Notes under the pieces: model-generated
Told to the model about the DNA's origin: nothing
What the model saw: the letters and a program-made list of their open reading frames with translations, nothing else
Database searches by the model: none
Shown: piece after piece, positions 1 to 10,739 of the stretch
Layout: the number at the start of each line of letters is the position of its first letter
Numbering within the stretch: position 1 is the stretch's first letter
DNA from: Chlorops oryzae
Taxonomy: Eukaryota > Arthropoda > Insecta > Diptera > Chloropidae
Assembly (NCBI GenBank): GCA_020466095.1
Contig: CM035808.1
Span: 77,873,863 to 77,937,862 of the forward strand
Reading direction: 5' to 3'
DNA: 64,000 bases
Made by a program: the position numbers and the translations under genes

Positions 1-179
1 CCACGATATCTCAAAAACTAGAGCCAACCTAGAAAAACGGTTGATGGGACTGAATTCAGCGCCCCTCAATTATGTTAACAAGATTTTTCTCTATGTTGTC
101 GGTAAAAAAAGTACCAAATTCGAGCACAGTATTTTCAATGGAGTATCCGTACAGGCTGAACGAAGGAAATAAAACTTCT

Positions 180-560
180 ACGTTTCTGTAAGCGATAAGT
201 TTAAATCCTCCAACGAAATAAATAGGTCGCGAAACGCAATCCAACTGAGATAGTCCCCTGAAAACGTAGTCACATCAATCTGAGGAAGACGTTTATTCGA
301 ATGGATAATCTCGGAGCGAGAGCTATGCTGGAGTGTATCAAATTGAGTACTGTTCAACGGATGGGCTGACGAAGCTTCTAAGGAATCGAACAACGTACCT
401 TTCGCAGTCAAATATCGATCCAGAACATCATAATAAATTCCCTCTTGAAAGTGCGGTACATCATTTTCGCGTAATGCGGATTCCCGTAAGCATCTTACAG
501 CAATACGATTTTACTTCAGTTCGGATATTATTTGTAATTTTTTCGTCGAATTAGTCGCCT
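180..560 (-). pseudogene. BEL/Pao retrotransposon gag fragment
   Basis: Minus-strand translation gives a gag stretch containing FSGDYLSWIAFRDLF. This is the hallmark of the DUF1759 gag region of BEL/Pao elements, where the family pattern is close to LPK..FSGD...W..F.D.F. The frame continues N-terminally to about 560 through a helical, charged stretch but has no convincing start, and it stops matching below about 180. No protease, reverse transcriptase or LTR is attached here, so this is a short orphan piece. The gag protein would assemble the cytoplasmic particle of the element. The motif is seen; the family assignment rests on known BEL gag patterns. Confidence 0.6.
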
Positions 561-561
561 T

Positions 562-1600
562 CTATGCCAGCACTGATGGCTTTGTTTTTATTTTACCCCA
601 TTTGTCTTTAAACCGGTCAAATAATGGTACACCGGGACCACACGACTTTCCAAATTGAGTTTCAAAAACTGCCTTTAATTGTAATTCATAAATATGGTGT
701 CTGCATGGCAAATACAGGAAATCGCGTTCGAGTATCAGGGATGTTCCTTGAAGCCGTCTTGTATTGACAGACTTGGTATCAAAACAAACAGCTTGAACGC
801 CGACAATAAGTTTCCACTTCTTTAACAACTCATATACAGGGTGTCCCGTTAGGTAGTACATTCCTTTACAGGGGTGGTAGGGGAGTCCAAGATGAACACA
901 AAATCGTGTGTAAGAAGGGGGTCCCAAATGCACCCCTGAGGAGTTATAGGGCCTTAAAGTTTTTTGGCACCGCTAATAAGGTATAACAAATTTACCACAG
1001 ATTTGAAGTAAATTGATCGAAGATTTAAAACAAAATTAAAAAAGCATGTCTTAATTGGACCTCTTCCATACCAAAATGGCTCCCAAAGTAAAATAATTTA
1101 AAAGTTTTTCAGAATTTTTTACTTTGAGCGTTTATTTTTCTTACAATAACTGCAATTTTGACCATCAATTCAATTTTGCCCAAAAGCTTGTACAATTGGC
1201 TTTCAAACCGCATAACATTTTTTTTCCTACAGTAAGCCACTAGCGTGGTAGTATTGTTTTTTCTGGACTTAGTGCCAAAAAACTTTAAGGCCCTATAACT
1301 CCTCAGGGGTGCATTTGGGACCCCCATCTCACATACGATTTTTTGTTCATCTTGGACTCCCCTACCACCTCTGTAAAGGAATGTACTACCTTACGGGACA
1401 CCCTGTATAGCTTCCGCATCACGCATGCGTTTACCTATACCTGGTGCAATTTTTGGATCACCTAAAAGCTGTTCATTTCCATGATAGGTGATAAATTCAG
1501 CCAGTCGGTCCTATTTTTTCCACTTTGCATTTGCGGCAACATTTTACCATCCCAGTGAATGGTGAAAAATTTCGCATTGTGCAGCTAAAATAAATAATAA
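562..1600 (-). pseudogene. hAT-like (RNase H-fold) transposase fragment, split by a MITE
   Basis: Two minus-strand blocks, 1600-1410 and 834-562, read as one protein family once the intervening MITE is ignored. The first block has IHWDGK and, after a frame change, GNEQLLGDPKIAPG. The second has CFDTKSVNT and LPCRHHIYELQLKAVF. This D...D...CRHH order matches a widespread insect transposase-like family often annotated as uncharacterised, whose core resembles hAT transposases (D, D, C-x-x-H). Stops and frameshifts make it a pseudogene, and neither end is present. I am confident of the family resemblance and less sure of the formal superfamily. A separate C-terminal piece of the same family lies at 4460-4790. 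Confidence 0.6.
835..1407. mobile_element. MITE with about 125-bp terminal inverted repeats (Tc1/mariner-like TA target)
   Basis: The left end starts TACAGGGTGTCCCGT and the right end is its reverse complement. The inverted repeats continue inward for about 125 bases, including the shared stretch CCCCTGAGGAGTTATAGGG. TA dinucleotides flank both ends, fitting a TA target duplication. The element is about 573 bp and has no transposase, so it would have moved with an enzyme supplied by a Tc1/mariner-type relative. It interrupts the hAT-like fragment at 562-1600. A partial, diverged relative lies at 40285-40650. Confidence 0.75.
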
Positions 1601-1750
1601 AAGCCAAGGACGCAAATAAATAAATTAACATTTTGAAACTATATCACAATAATTACATCTTCACTTTGTTGAATATCTTCCATATTTTCCACTAGAATTT
1701 TCTTGCAATTTTGCAAAGCATGCTACGATGTGGTTTTAAAATTGAACTGA

Positions 1751-2160
1751 AATTTTGTATGGAGGCCTCCCTATGGAGGTGAGATAGGGGGTTAGTATAT
1801 TTGGGTGAAATGTGCAAAATGAAAATATAATTGAGGTCGGTTATACATATTGTCCCTCTAGGAGAGGTCTGATTGCAGTCACGGCCATTTTTTTTGAAAA
1901 TTTGATAAAACGAAGGTAATTTTGTATGGCAGCTCCCCTAATGAGGGGAGATGGAGGGTAAGTATATTTGGGAGAAAGGTGTAAAGTAAAATTAAAGTTG
2001 AGGTTAGTCATACATTTTAACCCACTATTTGCATTTGGGGCGTGGCTTGCACCAATTTTATAAAAGGGGTACTTTTATATGGGATCCTCCTTAATGAGAA
2101 AAGATAGGGGGAAAGTTTGTTCAGATAATTACGGGGCAAAAATTTATGGGGGTCGCTCTC
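1751..2160. repeat. Three diverged tandem units of about 155-168 bp
   Basis: Units begin near 1751, 1918 and 2071. Each starts with a TTTTGTATGG-like box, followed by CTCC..TATGAGGGGAGATAGGGGG-like sequence and then TATATTTGGGAGAAAGGTG-like sequence. The third unit is cut short. Similar internal tandem units occur in the Helentron-like elements of this window, so this may be an eroded member of such a family. No terminal hairpin is visible here to prove it. Confidence 0.5.
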
Positions 2161-2286
2161 TCGTATTTTATCGACTTTCTGACCTCCCTTACATAGTTTT
2201 GGCGACATTAGTAAGATTTGGCGGGGTTTTTGTGAACTTTGACCCCCGTAAGGCACGAATAAGCGTCGTCCTACAGAAAAAAAATT

Positions 2287-3240
2287 GTGGTCCATAAAGT
2301 TTTTCGAGGAACCCTACAAAATGAGACCACCCCACCTAAGAAATTCCAAAAAGTCGTTTTTAACGTCATCTCTAGTGTTCACAGTGTCAAACAAAGTCAG
2401 GCAGGGAAAGTAAATAAGGCACCCATGCAGATTACAGTCACAGCTTCCCGTCCGTTTGAGAAGGTATTCATGGCGATATTGGGTCCATTAACAATTACCT
2501 GTAACGGAAATAGGTATATATAATATTAACGTTTCAAGACGATGCGTCAAAATGTGTGACCTGCATACCGCTGGTGGACACCGAAGGTTCCACATAGCGT
2601 TTTTTTTAGAAATTAAAGCCCGATATGGGATTCCGTTAACATTCACGAAAAATGGCACAAATTTGGTGTCGAACTTATTCAAAAGCGTGATTAAAATGCT
2701 TGGAGCTAAAAAGCTCCACACATGTCCGTATTACCCGCAGGAAAATGGGGCGCTAAAAAGAAGCCACCGGCCTCCCGCAGAGTACCTGCGAAATTTCGCT
2801 AAAGAAGACGGTACGAATGAATACCAGTGGTGAGGTCACGCGATGCATGTACACAGGCACACCGCACATGCCGCCTCAAAGCAAACGCCAACAAAGATTT
2901 TGTTCGGTTTTGAGGTGGACATGCCCATAAATTTAACAAGCAAAGTCGAGCCAATCTATAACACACAACACTTTCCGTCATTTATGAAGTATCAAATGGA
3001 GAGGTCACGTAAGTTAGCAAGAGAAGCCCTAGATTAAGCAAAAGCGCGATCGAAGAAATATTACGATAGCAAAGTACAACAACACGTACAAGCCAGGAGA
3101 GCACATTCCTAATCAAAATTTTGCAAGAAAGAACAAATTGTCCCCGTAATGGGATGGCCGTTTTGCAAGCAACGGAATAACCGGCCCGGTTAACGTAACT
3201 GTTCAAGTCCGGGGTCGCGATAAAATTTACCAGGTTAATT
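2287..3240 (+). pseudogene. Gypsy-type integrase remnant
   Basis: Several + strand frames give consecutive pieces of a Ty3/Gypsy integrase. They are a pre-core stretch ending in KVFMAILGPLT, a core stretch with HGIP-like YGIPLTFTKNGTNLVS and PYYPQENGALKRSHR, then post-core residues near 2880-3030 and a short GPV..F-like tail near 3180-3240. The order matches the family (catalytic core D, D, E followed by the C-terminal domain). Frameshifts and stops break it into at least four pieces. Integrase would join element cDNA to chromosomal DNA in the nucleus. No reverse transcriptase lies upstream, so only the 3' part of pol survives. Confidence 0.7.
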
Positions 3241-3515
3241 CAGTGAAATCATGAAGCTTTAAAGGGAGCGAATTTACATTTGTCTCCAAATAGCAATAGT
3301 GAAATGTGTCAAAAAATAAGAAAACGATTTTTTTCGATTTTATTCTATTCATAAAATATGCCAGACTGTACATTAAGAACAATACATGGGTAAGCACAAT
3401 CCATTCTTTATACAAACCAAAAATAGCTATAAAAGGTGGTGTAACATACGAACAAAACAGTAGATAGTATGGTAGTTAGTGAGTATATAGACTTTTATTT
3501 TCTATCTTCTTTCAG

Positions 3516-4169
3516 AAATCATCATACATTAAAAGCTGCGCGAAGCTACTGCTTGTAGTAGGAGCCGCTCTGCCGGTGCTTTTAAGCAGAAATACAGCCC
3601 GGCGAAACCTGATCCTCGAGTCTCTGGGGGTCTTCCACGACCACTTGCAGCCGGACAGGTCGTACAAACTCCACGGACGCAAGGTATCGGGAAATTGTCG
3701 GGGCGGCCCCTATTGGTGCCGAGTGTGCGGGGAATGTGTAGGCGATCGATTGGAAAATCACGCGCATGTTGTATTAGTGGAGCCACCTCATCGACAAATA
3801 TTTAGGGAGTCCGAAATCTATTTCAAGATCAAGGACCGTGGGGAGGTCACCGAAATTCAGGCCAGAGAAATAAGGGTTAGCTTGAGGGAGTGGCATATGC
3901 TTGTATATTTCGGCGGAGGCGACGAGGGCCATAGAAGTTATTTACTGCAATTTAAACTGATGACTTTAGATAATGACGAAGGGATAAGCTTCAAAGCAAA
4001 CGCTTTACGACTGCTACTCCAGAGATTTGTGAAAACAGTGGACAAACATACCAGAAGGAAGGTACAGGGACGCGTTGCACAGTGTCGCGAGTTCATGCAA
4101 CGGGCGGCCAAAATTAGAAGCCGTTGTCGTAGGGACTTGAAATTTGGCGTGGAGTATTTTTTAGTGTAA
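3516..4169 (+). CDS. Unidentified ORF, possible terminal exon
   Basis: The open frame runs from a stop at 3480-3482 to TAA at 4167-4169 with no in-frame ATG at its beginning; GTG at 3576 is the first alternative start. A pyrimidine-rich tract ending in CTTTCAG at 3506-3515 looks like a splice acceptor, so the frame may be a last exon of about 217 codons. The product begins with a hydrophobic segment (CAKLLLVVGAALPVLL), then a cysteine cluster (WCRVCGEC, about 60 residues in), then a charged helical region rich in Arg near the C-terminus. AATAAA-like signals follow at about 4237 and 4271. I do not recognise the family. It follows a Gypsy integrase remnant, so it could be a late ORF of that element or an unrelated gene. 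Confidence 0.35.
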   Translation, partial: KSSYIKSCAKLLLVVGAALPVLLSRNTARRNLILESLGVFHDHLQPDRSYKLHGRKVSGNCRGGPYWCRVCGECVGDRLENHAHVVLVEPPHRQIFRESEIYFKIKDRGEVTEIQAREIRVSLREWHMLVYFGGGDEGHRSYLLQFKLMTLDNDEGISFKANALRLLLQRFVKTVDKHTRRKVQGRVAQCREFMQRAAKIRSRCRRDLKFGVEYFLV

Positions 4170-4459
4170 ACTTAGAAAATTCTCGAGTTTGGTCAAAAAA
4201 GGACGAAGGACACGCCCACCGCCCATGCATTTCAAAATAAAAAATAGCCATCAAATCGTCAAAATGAATTCAATAAATTTGAAATTTGGCAAATATGTTA
4301 GTTATAACACAAGGAAAAAATGCAAAAAAGGATTTCAAATAATTATTTGAAATTTGCAACAAAGATAGATTGTGTAACTTCCATATTCTTTATTATTATA
4401 AGAAAATGTGTGTTTATAGTGAATAAAAATAAATAAAATAATTTTTAAAAAAGCATTTT

Positions 4460-4790
4460 TCAATCATTTTCGCTGAAATTATCACTTATTGCGCCTTGGA
4501 CTTGATCTTCCATAGTGCTACTTGGATATGCAATAATATACTCGCTTATATTGTTAAGTGGCTGTTTTTTATGAAAAGAGTTTGATGTGGAAAAAATTGA
4601 CAAAGTTGGCTGAGAATGTAGGAGTGAAAAAGAAAAAAGGTCAATATTGCTTTCTTTTCGGCCACATTTTCTGGTGTGCCCCAATCTCGCCTTTCTTATT
4701 ATTTTGTGCGTGGCCTCTAAAGCTTCCTCAGATAACAATCCTATGGGAATTGAATAGTATTTGACTATTGCAGCGCCATGGAAGACTCCT
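4460..4790 (-). pseudogene. hAT-like transposase C-terminal fragment
   Basis: The minus-strand frame reads YYSIPIGLLSEEALEATHK followed by RLGHTRKCGRKESNIDL. This is the conserved C-terminal segment (IG.LSEEA.EA.NK...R..HTRK) of the same transposase-like family as the fragment at 562-1600. Because this C-terminal part lies upstream, in minus-strand terms, of the middle part at 562-1600, the two cannot be one linear gene. They are separate copies. Only about 110 codons are recognisable, with no catalytic residues. Confidence 0.55.
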
Positions 4791-4939
4791 CGTAAGACAA
4801 TCTTGGTCTTCCTGCTCCTTTGCTTGTGCTTGGCGCCTAATTTGTTTAATTCGAATTAATAAATCATAATATACAAGTAAAATGTAAACATACATAAGAG
4901 AGATCTGCTTCCGAAATTTCAAAATAACGATCAAGCCAC

Positions 4940-6060
4940 TGCGAGTATTTTACTTCAAACTTATTCCTGTTCCTATAGCATTCGACCCACAGTTTATTTA
5001 ATTTTAGAGTTAAAAATCTTAGTTTTTCGTCTCCTCAGCGTCTAACACATTTTTAATCGACTTTCAACTAAAATTTTAAGTTGTACCAAAATTTCGTTGG
5101 TGTTTTTGCTTTTGTTTTGAATCCAAAAGCCGTAAATATCCCGAATCGTCAATTGTGTATTCACTAAATTTTTTAAAAACTTATATAAAAACAGATAATA
5201 AAAGTTTTTTCAGTTTGTACATACTTGCAAGAATAATACGAAAAATTTTAATCCTTTTTGTTTTTATTTATGTCAGATTAAAGAATGCGCGAATCTGAAA
5301 TCTACTAAACGAGTACAAGAAAAATATTACAATTTAGCTATTTAAAACGTTAATTAAAATCTAAACTTTCTTTAAATATTTTTTTAGATAATAACTGCAT
5401 TTGGCTACTACTACATTTTAAAAACCTTATCTCTCAAAAAAATCTTTGTATAGTCAAATGGCATTCATTATTAGAAAATATTTAACAATTATTATTGAAC
5501 AATCTTGCATTGCGGCAGTTCGTCACACTTGCCAGTCTGCTAGGTGTAAATACAGCAAATTTTCGCCTGTGTGGTTATCGAAAAAGCTCAATAACTGTTA
5601 AGGTCGCGGGTGGTCGCAGCTAAATTTTACTTCTTTTAAAAGATAATTCTTCTACTAACAAAATGAAAGAAAAACTGGAAAACCCATTTTAAACCTAACT
5701 TTTTTTTTTAATCCGAAAGTTGACATTTCAAATTTTTTTTTACTTTGCATATAAACCAATTTTCCATGTATAATAAAACAATAAGTAAAAACTAAATTTG
5801 AGTAAACTTAACGGGAACATATTAGGAATACTTTAAATAAGATAATAATAAAAACTTTTTTAATTGAAATCTTACCAGTTTCAAAATTTCGCTCTTTAAA
5901 GTGGTACATAAAACATACCATTTTTCTACATCATGTACGAGCGGTTAACTAAGTTTGACTTTGACACCTCATAACTTTTAAAGTTATTAATTTTTCGCCA
6001 AATTTACATTTTTTTAAACTTTTGAAATTGCATTTTGGCAATTTTGGCCGCGTCGCGACA
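4940..6060. other. AT-rich spacer, no gene seen
   Basis: This stretch is strongly AT-rich, with short homopolymer runs and no ORF that resembles a known family on either strand. No inverted or tandem repeat structure stood out by eye. Confidence 0.6.
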
Positions 6061-6589
6061 CTGTGCGTTGGGTTAGTATTGTCGAGGCGTCACCGCCAAC
6101 CACGAACAACAACCTGCAGGTGGTTGCCACGAAGTTAGAGCACGGACCGACTCTACGCGTGGGGGACGTAGAAGAGTGGAACCCCAATATGATGATTCAC
6201 GAGGAAAAGAGGCAGTACAGAGAGATGCAGCGAGCCAAATAAGGTTGAAAAGAATAAAAAGACGGAAGGCTGCGGAGGAGTAGCCACTGTGTACGGCGTA
6301 CACAGCGATCCTAGGGGGAAAAGCGGTGCAAATACAAGGTACAGTTGAACCTGGAAAAAAGGGGAACGTTATTGGGTGTAAAGGAAAAAAATTTGTGAAC
6401 TAAAATTGGTCAACATACTTCCGAGCGCTAAGGGCCCGTGCAAAAATCTCAATTTCCACTTTTTCTTTCCAGCATTACGTTTTACTCCCACTTCTCTGGT
6501 TGTCATCATGTGCCGAACAGCAACTGTACCTGGAAAAAATAGAAACCGGAGGCCGGTTTTGCAGAAATTCATATCGGCAAGGTAAAAAT

Positions 6590-7891
6590 AGTTACCCGTT
6601 TCGATTACATACTGCATTAAGTTGATCCAGCAGCAATTCGAGAAATGGTACGGACATTCTCAAGTACGAAGGTAACCCTAAACAGCACCCTTTACGATGG
6701 TCTAATTGCTGCGCAGATTGACGACATAGAGTCCATGTTACATACGTTGGGTCGAGTGAAGAGGAACCTTTCGATTTCGTGGGGTCCGGTTTCAAGTGGC
6801 TGTTCGGCACTATGGATGAAAATGATCGACAGAATGTGGAGGCACACCTGGCAACGGTGGACTATAACAACCATCGCCTGATTGAAAACCTCAACCACCA
6901 AATTTAAATAAATAAAGAATTCATCGAAGCATTAGAAAATATGAGACAGCGTATACAAGCAGACCAAAAAGCCTTGATAAAGATCGCAAAAATAAACTCA
7001 CGGATTGCAAGAGAGTGCCTTGAGGATGAGTTGGCATTAAGACTGCGGCTGAAGATCCAGGTGTTGCGCACACGGGTGGACACCGTTTAAAAAAAACATC
7101 GCTGCGGCCCAAACCGGGGTAATACACCCGGCAATGCTCTCTAAAAGCGAAGTGACGGAGTACAATATTGACTTCGAAAAACTCAAAGGCATGGCTCTAG
7201 GTGTAGCTTCTCTACGCAACGAGCTGATAATTTTCGTTAAAAAGGTGCCTGCGGAGATAGAAGAGCTCACGAAAAGAACATTAGTCCCAATACCAAATAG
7301 TAAAGCAATGCAGGTAGATGAGAAGATAAAATTAATAGTGGAAAGAGGAAATCAAATATTTTTATTCGAAAAACGTAAATCCATTTTCGGACTTCGTAGG
7401 AGTAGGAACTCTGTAATTAGTCAACGTGGCGAGTTAGTTCACCACATAAGAACTTAAAGAACAAAAGGAAATCTCAATTCTAGTACCGAATGCAAAAAAT
7501 AGTACGTGCGAGAGTAGGCGGCTGCTGGTATTGGGAAATTTCTTATAAAATTTTCAAAACAGAGGTTATAAGCTACAAAACAAAAGTTCCACAACTACAA
7601 AACGAAACCAGGAAAGTTTAAAAAACCAAGAAATTTTACAAAAACTGTAAGCTACGTTTGGAGAATGCCTGTTTTAATTCAAAGATAAAGGAATTTAAAC
7701 AAATGTTTGTTTTTCCAAATGAAAGTCCGGAAGTAGAAATGGAGGCGATACCGAGTTACAAAGAAAAAGTTTCGAAACAGTTCGAAAACAACGAAGAAAT
7801 AAAAGAGTTGAAAATTCAGAAAAATCTGTTAGGCGTGGGACCACCGACCACCCAACGAGAATTAATCCCGCAGCTAGTCACCAAATTATAG
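6590..7891 (+). pseudogene. Errantivirus (gypsy-type endogenous retrovirus) env remnant
   Basis: Overlapping + strand frames give pieces of a gypsy-type envelope glycoprotein. Near 6750-6765 there is a dibasic RVKR site, which in this family is the furin-like cleavage site between SU and TM. It is followed by a hydrophobic fusion-peptide-like segment and, at 6900-7130, by heptad-rich sequence. The frame 7134-7457 resembles the later env ectodomain (KLKGMALG, FVKKVPAEIE, NQIFLFEKRKS). The frame 7658-7891 may be the end. The reading frame is broken several times, including stops near 6905 and 7090. No gag or pol of matching type precedes it; 6080-6290 may hold the last residues of a pol. The remnant cannot encode a working glycoprotein. 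Confidence 0.55.
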
Positions 7892-7899
7892 ATACAATG

Positions 7900-8538
7900 T
7901 TAGCCAAATACGAGGTACCCATTAATATTTAAGGAAACGTCCAACTTCGGAAATTTGCTTTTGGAATTCAAATTCGTAAATTCGCTTTTGAAATTAAATT
8001 GCTGAATGAAAAATTAATATGTTGAATGGAAAAGAAATTTTGCAACTAATTTTTTGAATGAAAAAAAAAGTTATGTGTATACAATAAATATAAAAATATA
8101 TGAAAAAAGAAAAAAAAGTTTATCTCTTCGTATATAAGAAGATTTAAAAATATATATATATAACCAAAGCAAATAGAACCAAAAAAAAAAAAAAAAAAAC
8201 AAACACACTACTACACAAGAGACCACTTTTGAGTAGTAAAACCGAATTTTTCAACACGGGAAGAATAATTAACCACATACAGCCTGACCTACATCAATAT
8301 GTAGGGCAAAAGACGCAAATGACTCAAAGTTAACAGCGAATGAGTAAAAAAAAAACCACGGAATAGAACTTTCGTTGCGGCCATTTGAATTGATTTTGGT
8401 GTTTTGTGTTTGTGCCAGCAAAGGAAATGCTAACACATACATCACCGGTTGTCACCGGTTGTAAGTTGTCATTGATTTTTCGTTTTGTATTCTGTTGTAT
8501 TTATGTTCTTTTTTTAATTGAGGAAAAACAAGTACATG
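7900..8538. other. AT-rich, simple-sequence spacer
   Basis: The stretch contains TA-rich sequence at about 8090-8165 and a poly-A run of about 19 at 8181-8199. No coding sequence is recognised. It could include the eroded 3' LTR of the errantivirus remnant, but no LTR boundary can be shown. Confidence 0.5.
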
Positions 8539-8754
8539 TTAAGAGCCAATTTCACCTAGGTAAGTCAAGTATGAATTGCAACCCAGTTTTGTAATTTAAT
8601 TTTTATCATGTAGTACTTAAGCTCGTACTAAAGTGGTCAGCGTCGAGCACTTAAGTTTGACGAATACAACTCTGAGTTGTTTCATTGAAAACAGCTTTTT
8701 CTCATCGAAGTTCGAGAAAAAGAAAAGTTTTGTGAAAGACATAATTTTGTAAAA

Positions 8755-8930
8755 TGGACAGCGATAGCGATAGTGATAGTGATTATGAAACAATCATAAA
8801 AGTTATTATTAATCGTCGACCGCGAATTATGTGAGAGCGACGATGCTTTTTTTCGTACTTCGATGAAACTGATTTCCAATTCCGATTTCGTGTATCAAAG
8901 AAAACTTGTTGTGAGCTGTTTCTACTCACA
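8755..8930 (+). pseudogene. Harbinger transposase, N-terminal part
   Basis: ATG at 8755 opens an acidic start (MDSDSDSDSDYETIIK) followed, after a stop and a frame change, by FFSYFDETDFQFRFRVSKKT. This matches the N-terminal region of PIF/Harbinger transposases (typically ..R.ERCDFF..YDD.DF..RFR.SK.T). The match ends near 8920, where either an intron or an inserted sequence begins. The ATG is 212 bp from the left terminal repeat, as expected for a compact transposon. Confidence 0.6.
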
Positions 8931-9775
8931 ACCTTTTCACGTTGACTCTGATCGGCAACAAATTAAATAACACCCGCAGCGAATGAAAATAAACAAAGGA
9001 CCGTGAAGTGAAAGCCGACAAAATTGGAAATTTATAGTCAAGGTCGAAGCAACAACAATCGACCAAGGCAATTCCGAAGTCGAAGCCGCAGCAAGTGATG
9101 AAATATGATCAATCGCAAACGACAAACAGACGAACGGCGAGAACGACGAACGAATCAGTTCCGAATGATCAGCAAAATCATCAATCAGCAACTGCAGAAC
9201 ACAGAGATAAGGCAACAAGTGACTATGACGACACAACCAATAACTGGGTCAAGAGTCACAGCGCGAGAAGCATTGCGACAGCGCACGATGTTCCGCATTG
9301 CGAAGTGCCAGCCAAAAAGTGCATGTTAGGCACTTTCCCCTTATAAAAGCAGATGATCGACAATTGTAAGTGGACTGGTGATTGAGTATCTAACGTTCCA
9401 GCTCGAATTCGTTTGTACTGACCCAACGGCAAGAACAATTGAAGTGTGAGCATTTATTGTGGTTTAGGGAATTGGGGAAGTCTTTCGGACGTAAGTCAGG
9501 AGTTAATAAGGACCATTGTTGTAAGAATAAGTGTTTTGAGATATGAGTTCAAAAGAATCCTTCGCTGTAAAATTTATTTGAAAGAAGGAAATTAGGGTTG
9601 TGTATTTGTAGAATACACTAAAATATAAAACGTTCTGGCATTAGGCTGTGTGTTCTTTTCAGTACACACCCTAGCCTCAACAAACTGCTCACAATATATT
9701 GGAACTAATACGACATAAAATACCTCACAGAACTAATACGTAATGAAGACTTGTTTATTATTGTTGTTTTTTTAA
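8931..9775. other. Insert or intron inside the Harbinger transposase gene
   Basis: The sequence separates two colinear parts of the transposase. It is less AT-rich than its surroundings and has a TATAAAA box at about 9343-9349, followed by a transcription-start-like region, which suggests a solo LTR. TTGTGAGC near 8910 and GCTCACAA near 9688 form loose inverted ends. It finishes with a pyrimidine tract and AG (TTGTTCCAG at about 9799) that would serve as a splice acceptor. I cannot fix either boundary. The short ORFs within it resemble nothing known to me. Confidence 0.3.
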
Positions 9776-9779
9776 ATAT

Positions 9780-10640
9780 ATGTACAATTGTTCCAGAAAC
9801 CATGCGATGACGCCTGAAGAAATGTTATTAACGCTACGATGTTATGCAACTGGGTGCATGCAAAAAACTAGCGGCGATATAAGTAGTGTCTCGAACAGCA
9901 CTGCTTTCAGATTCATAAGACGAGATTGCATCACATTGCAATGTTGCGAGAACATTTTATACATTTCCCTGTTGAAACCGAAGAACAACTCCAAGTGCAG
10001 AGATATTTTTATAGAGTTGCAAAATTTCCCCGCGTGCTAACTGCTATTGATTGCACTAATGTGAAAATCAGCTACCCTGGTACGAAGCCTTAAAAAAATG
10101 GTAAATTTAAATTTAAATTTGAAGTTCATTTTAGGTGGCAAAGATGCAGAGCTTTTTAGAAACCGGAAGGGTTTTTTTTCTTACAATTTACAAACATTGT
10201 GTGACAGCAGCCCAAATATTATGAACATTGTAGCTCGTTGGCCTGGGTCAACACACGACTCAACCAGTTTTCGAAATTGACGAATATGTAGCCGATTCGA
10301 ATCAAATGAATTTGGAAGCGCGGTTATAGTTGCGGATGGTGTTTATCTTTGTAACTGTTATCTAACGACACCGCTTTCGAAGGTAGACACGCCAGCTGAA
10401 GCATTATTCAATGAGACAATTATTAGGACTCGTAACTGTGCCGAGAGATCGTACGGAGTTTGGAAACCGCGTTTCCCAATTTCGTCTCTTGGAATTCTTA
10501 TGAATATGAGGGCAGTTCAAAGCATTATTGTGGCAACTGCTGTAATGATTAATATATGCAATCTAACGAATGACAGAGAAGCTCCACCAATATCGGATGA
10601 AATTAGAAATGTAGCTATTCACCATTTTGAGCAATTATAA
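9780..10640 (+). pseudogene. Harbinger DDE transposase, catalytic part
   Basis: The + strand frames give RNHAMTPEEMLLTLRCYATG, the helix-turn-helix-like start of the domain, then TAIDCTNV with the first catalytic Asp. Next come ELFRNRKGFFSYNLQ and VARWPGSTHDSTSF with the second Asp, and finally CAERSYGVWKPRFP with the catalytic Glu, before an end at about 10639. This is the DDE_Tnp_4 layout of PIF/Harbinger transposases. A GTAAAT...TTTTAG segment near 10102-10135 may be a small intron. At least two frameshifts make it non-functional. In active relatives this enzyme needs the Myb-like partner for nuclear import and binding to element ends. Confidence 0.75.
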
Positions 10641-10739
10641 ATTTATTTGTGATGAAAAAGTAAGAAATTTAAATAAACTTTCAGTTTAAATAAAGGGAAC
10701 ACTTCTGGCGATACCTAAAGTTATAAATGTAATTTAAAT

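Noticed and set aside
4200..4230. Helentron-like piece (CACGCCCACCGCCCATGC)
   Set aside because: The short G/C-rich box alone is too common in fly repeats; no terminal hairpin or tandem block accompanies it.
8755..8780. Asp-Ser repeat as a separate acidic gene
   Set aside because: The acidic run is the ordinary N-terminus of the Harbinger transposase, whose next residues match the family.
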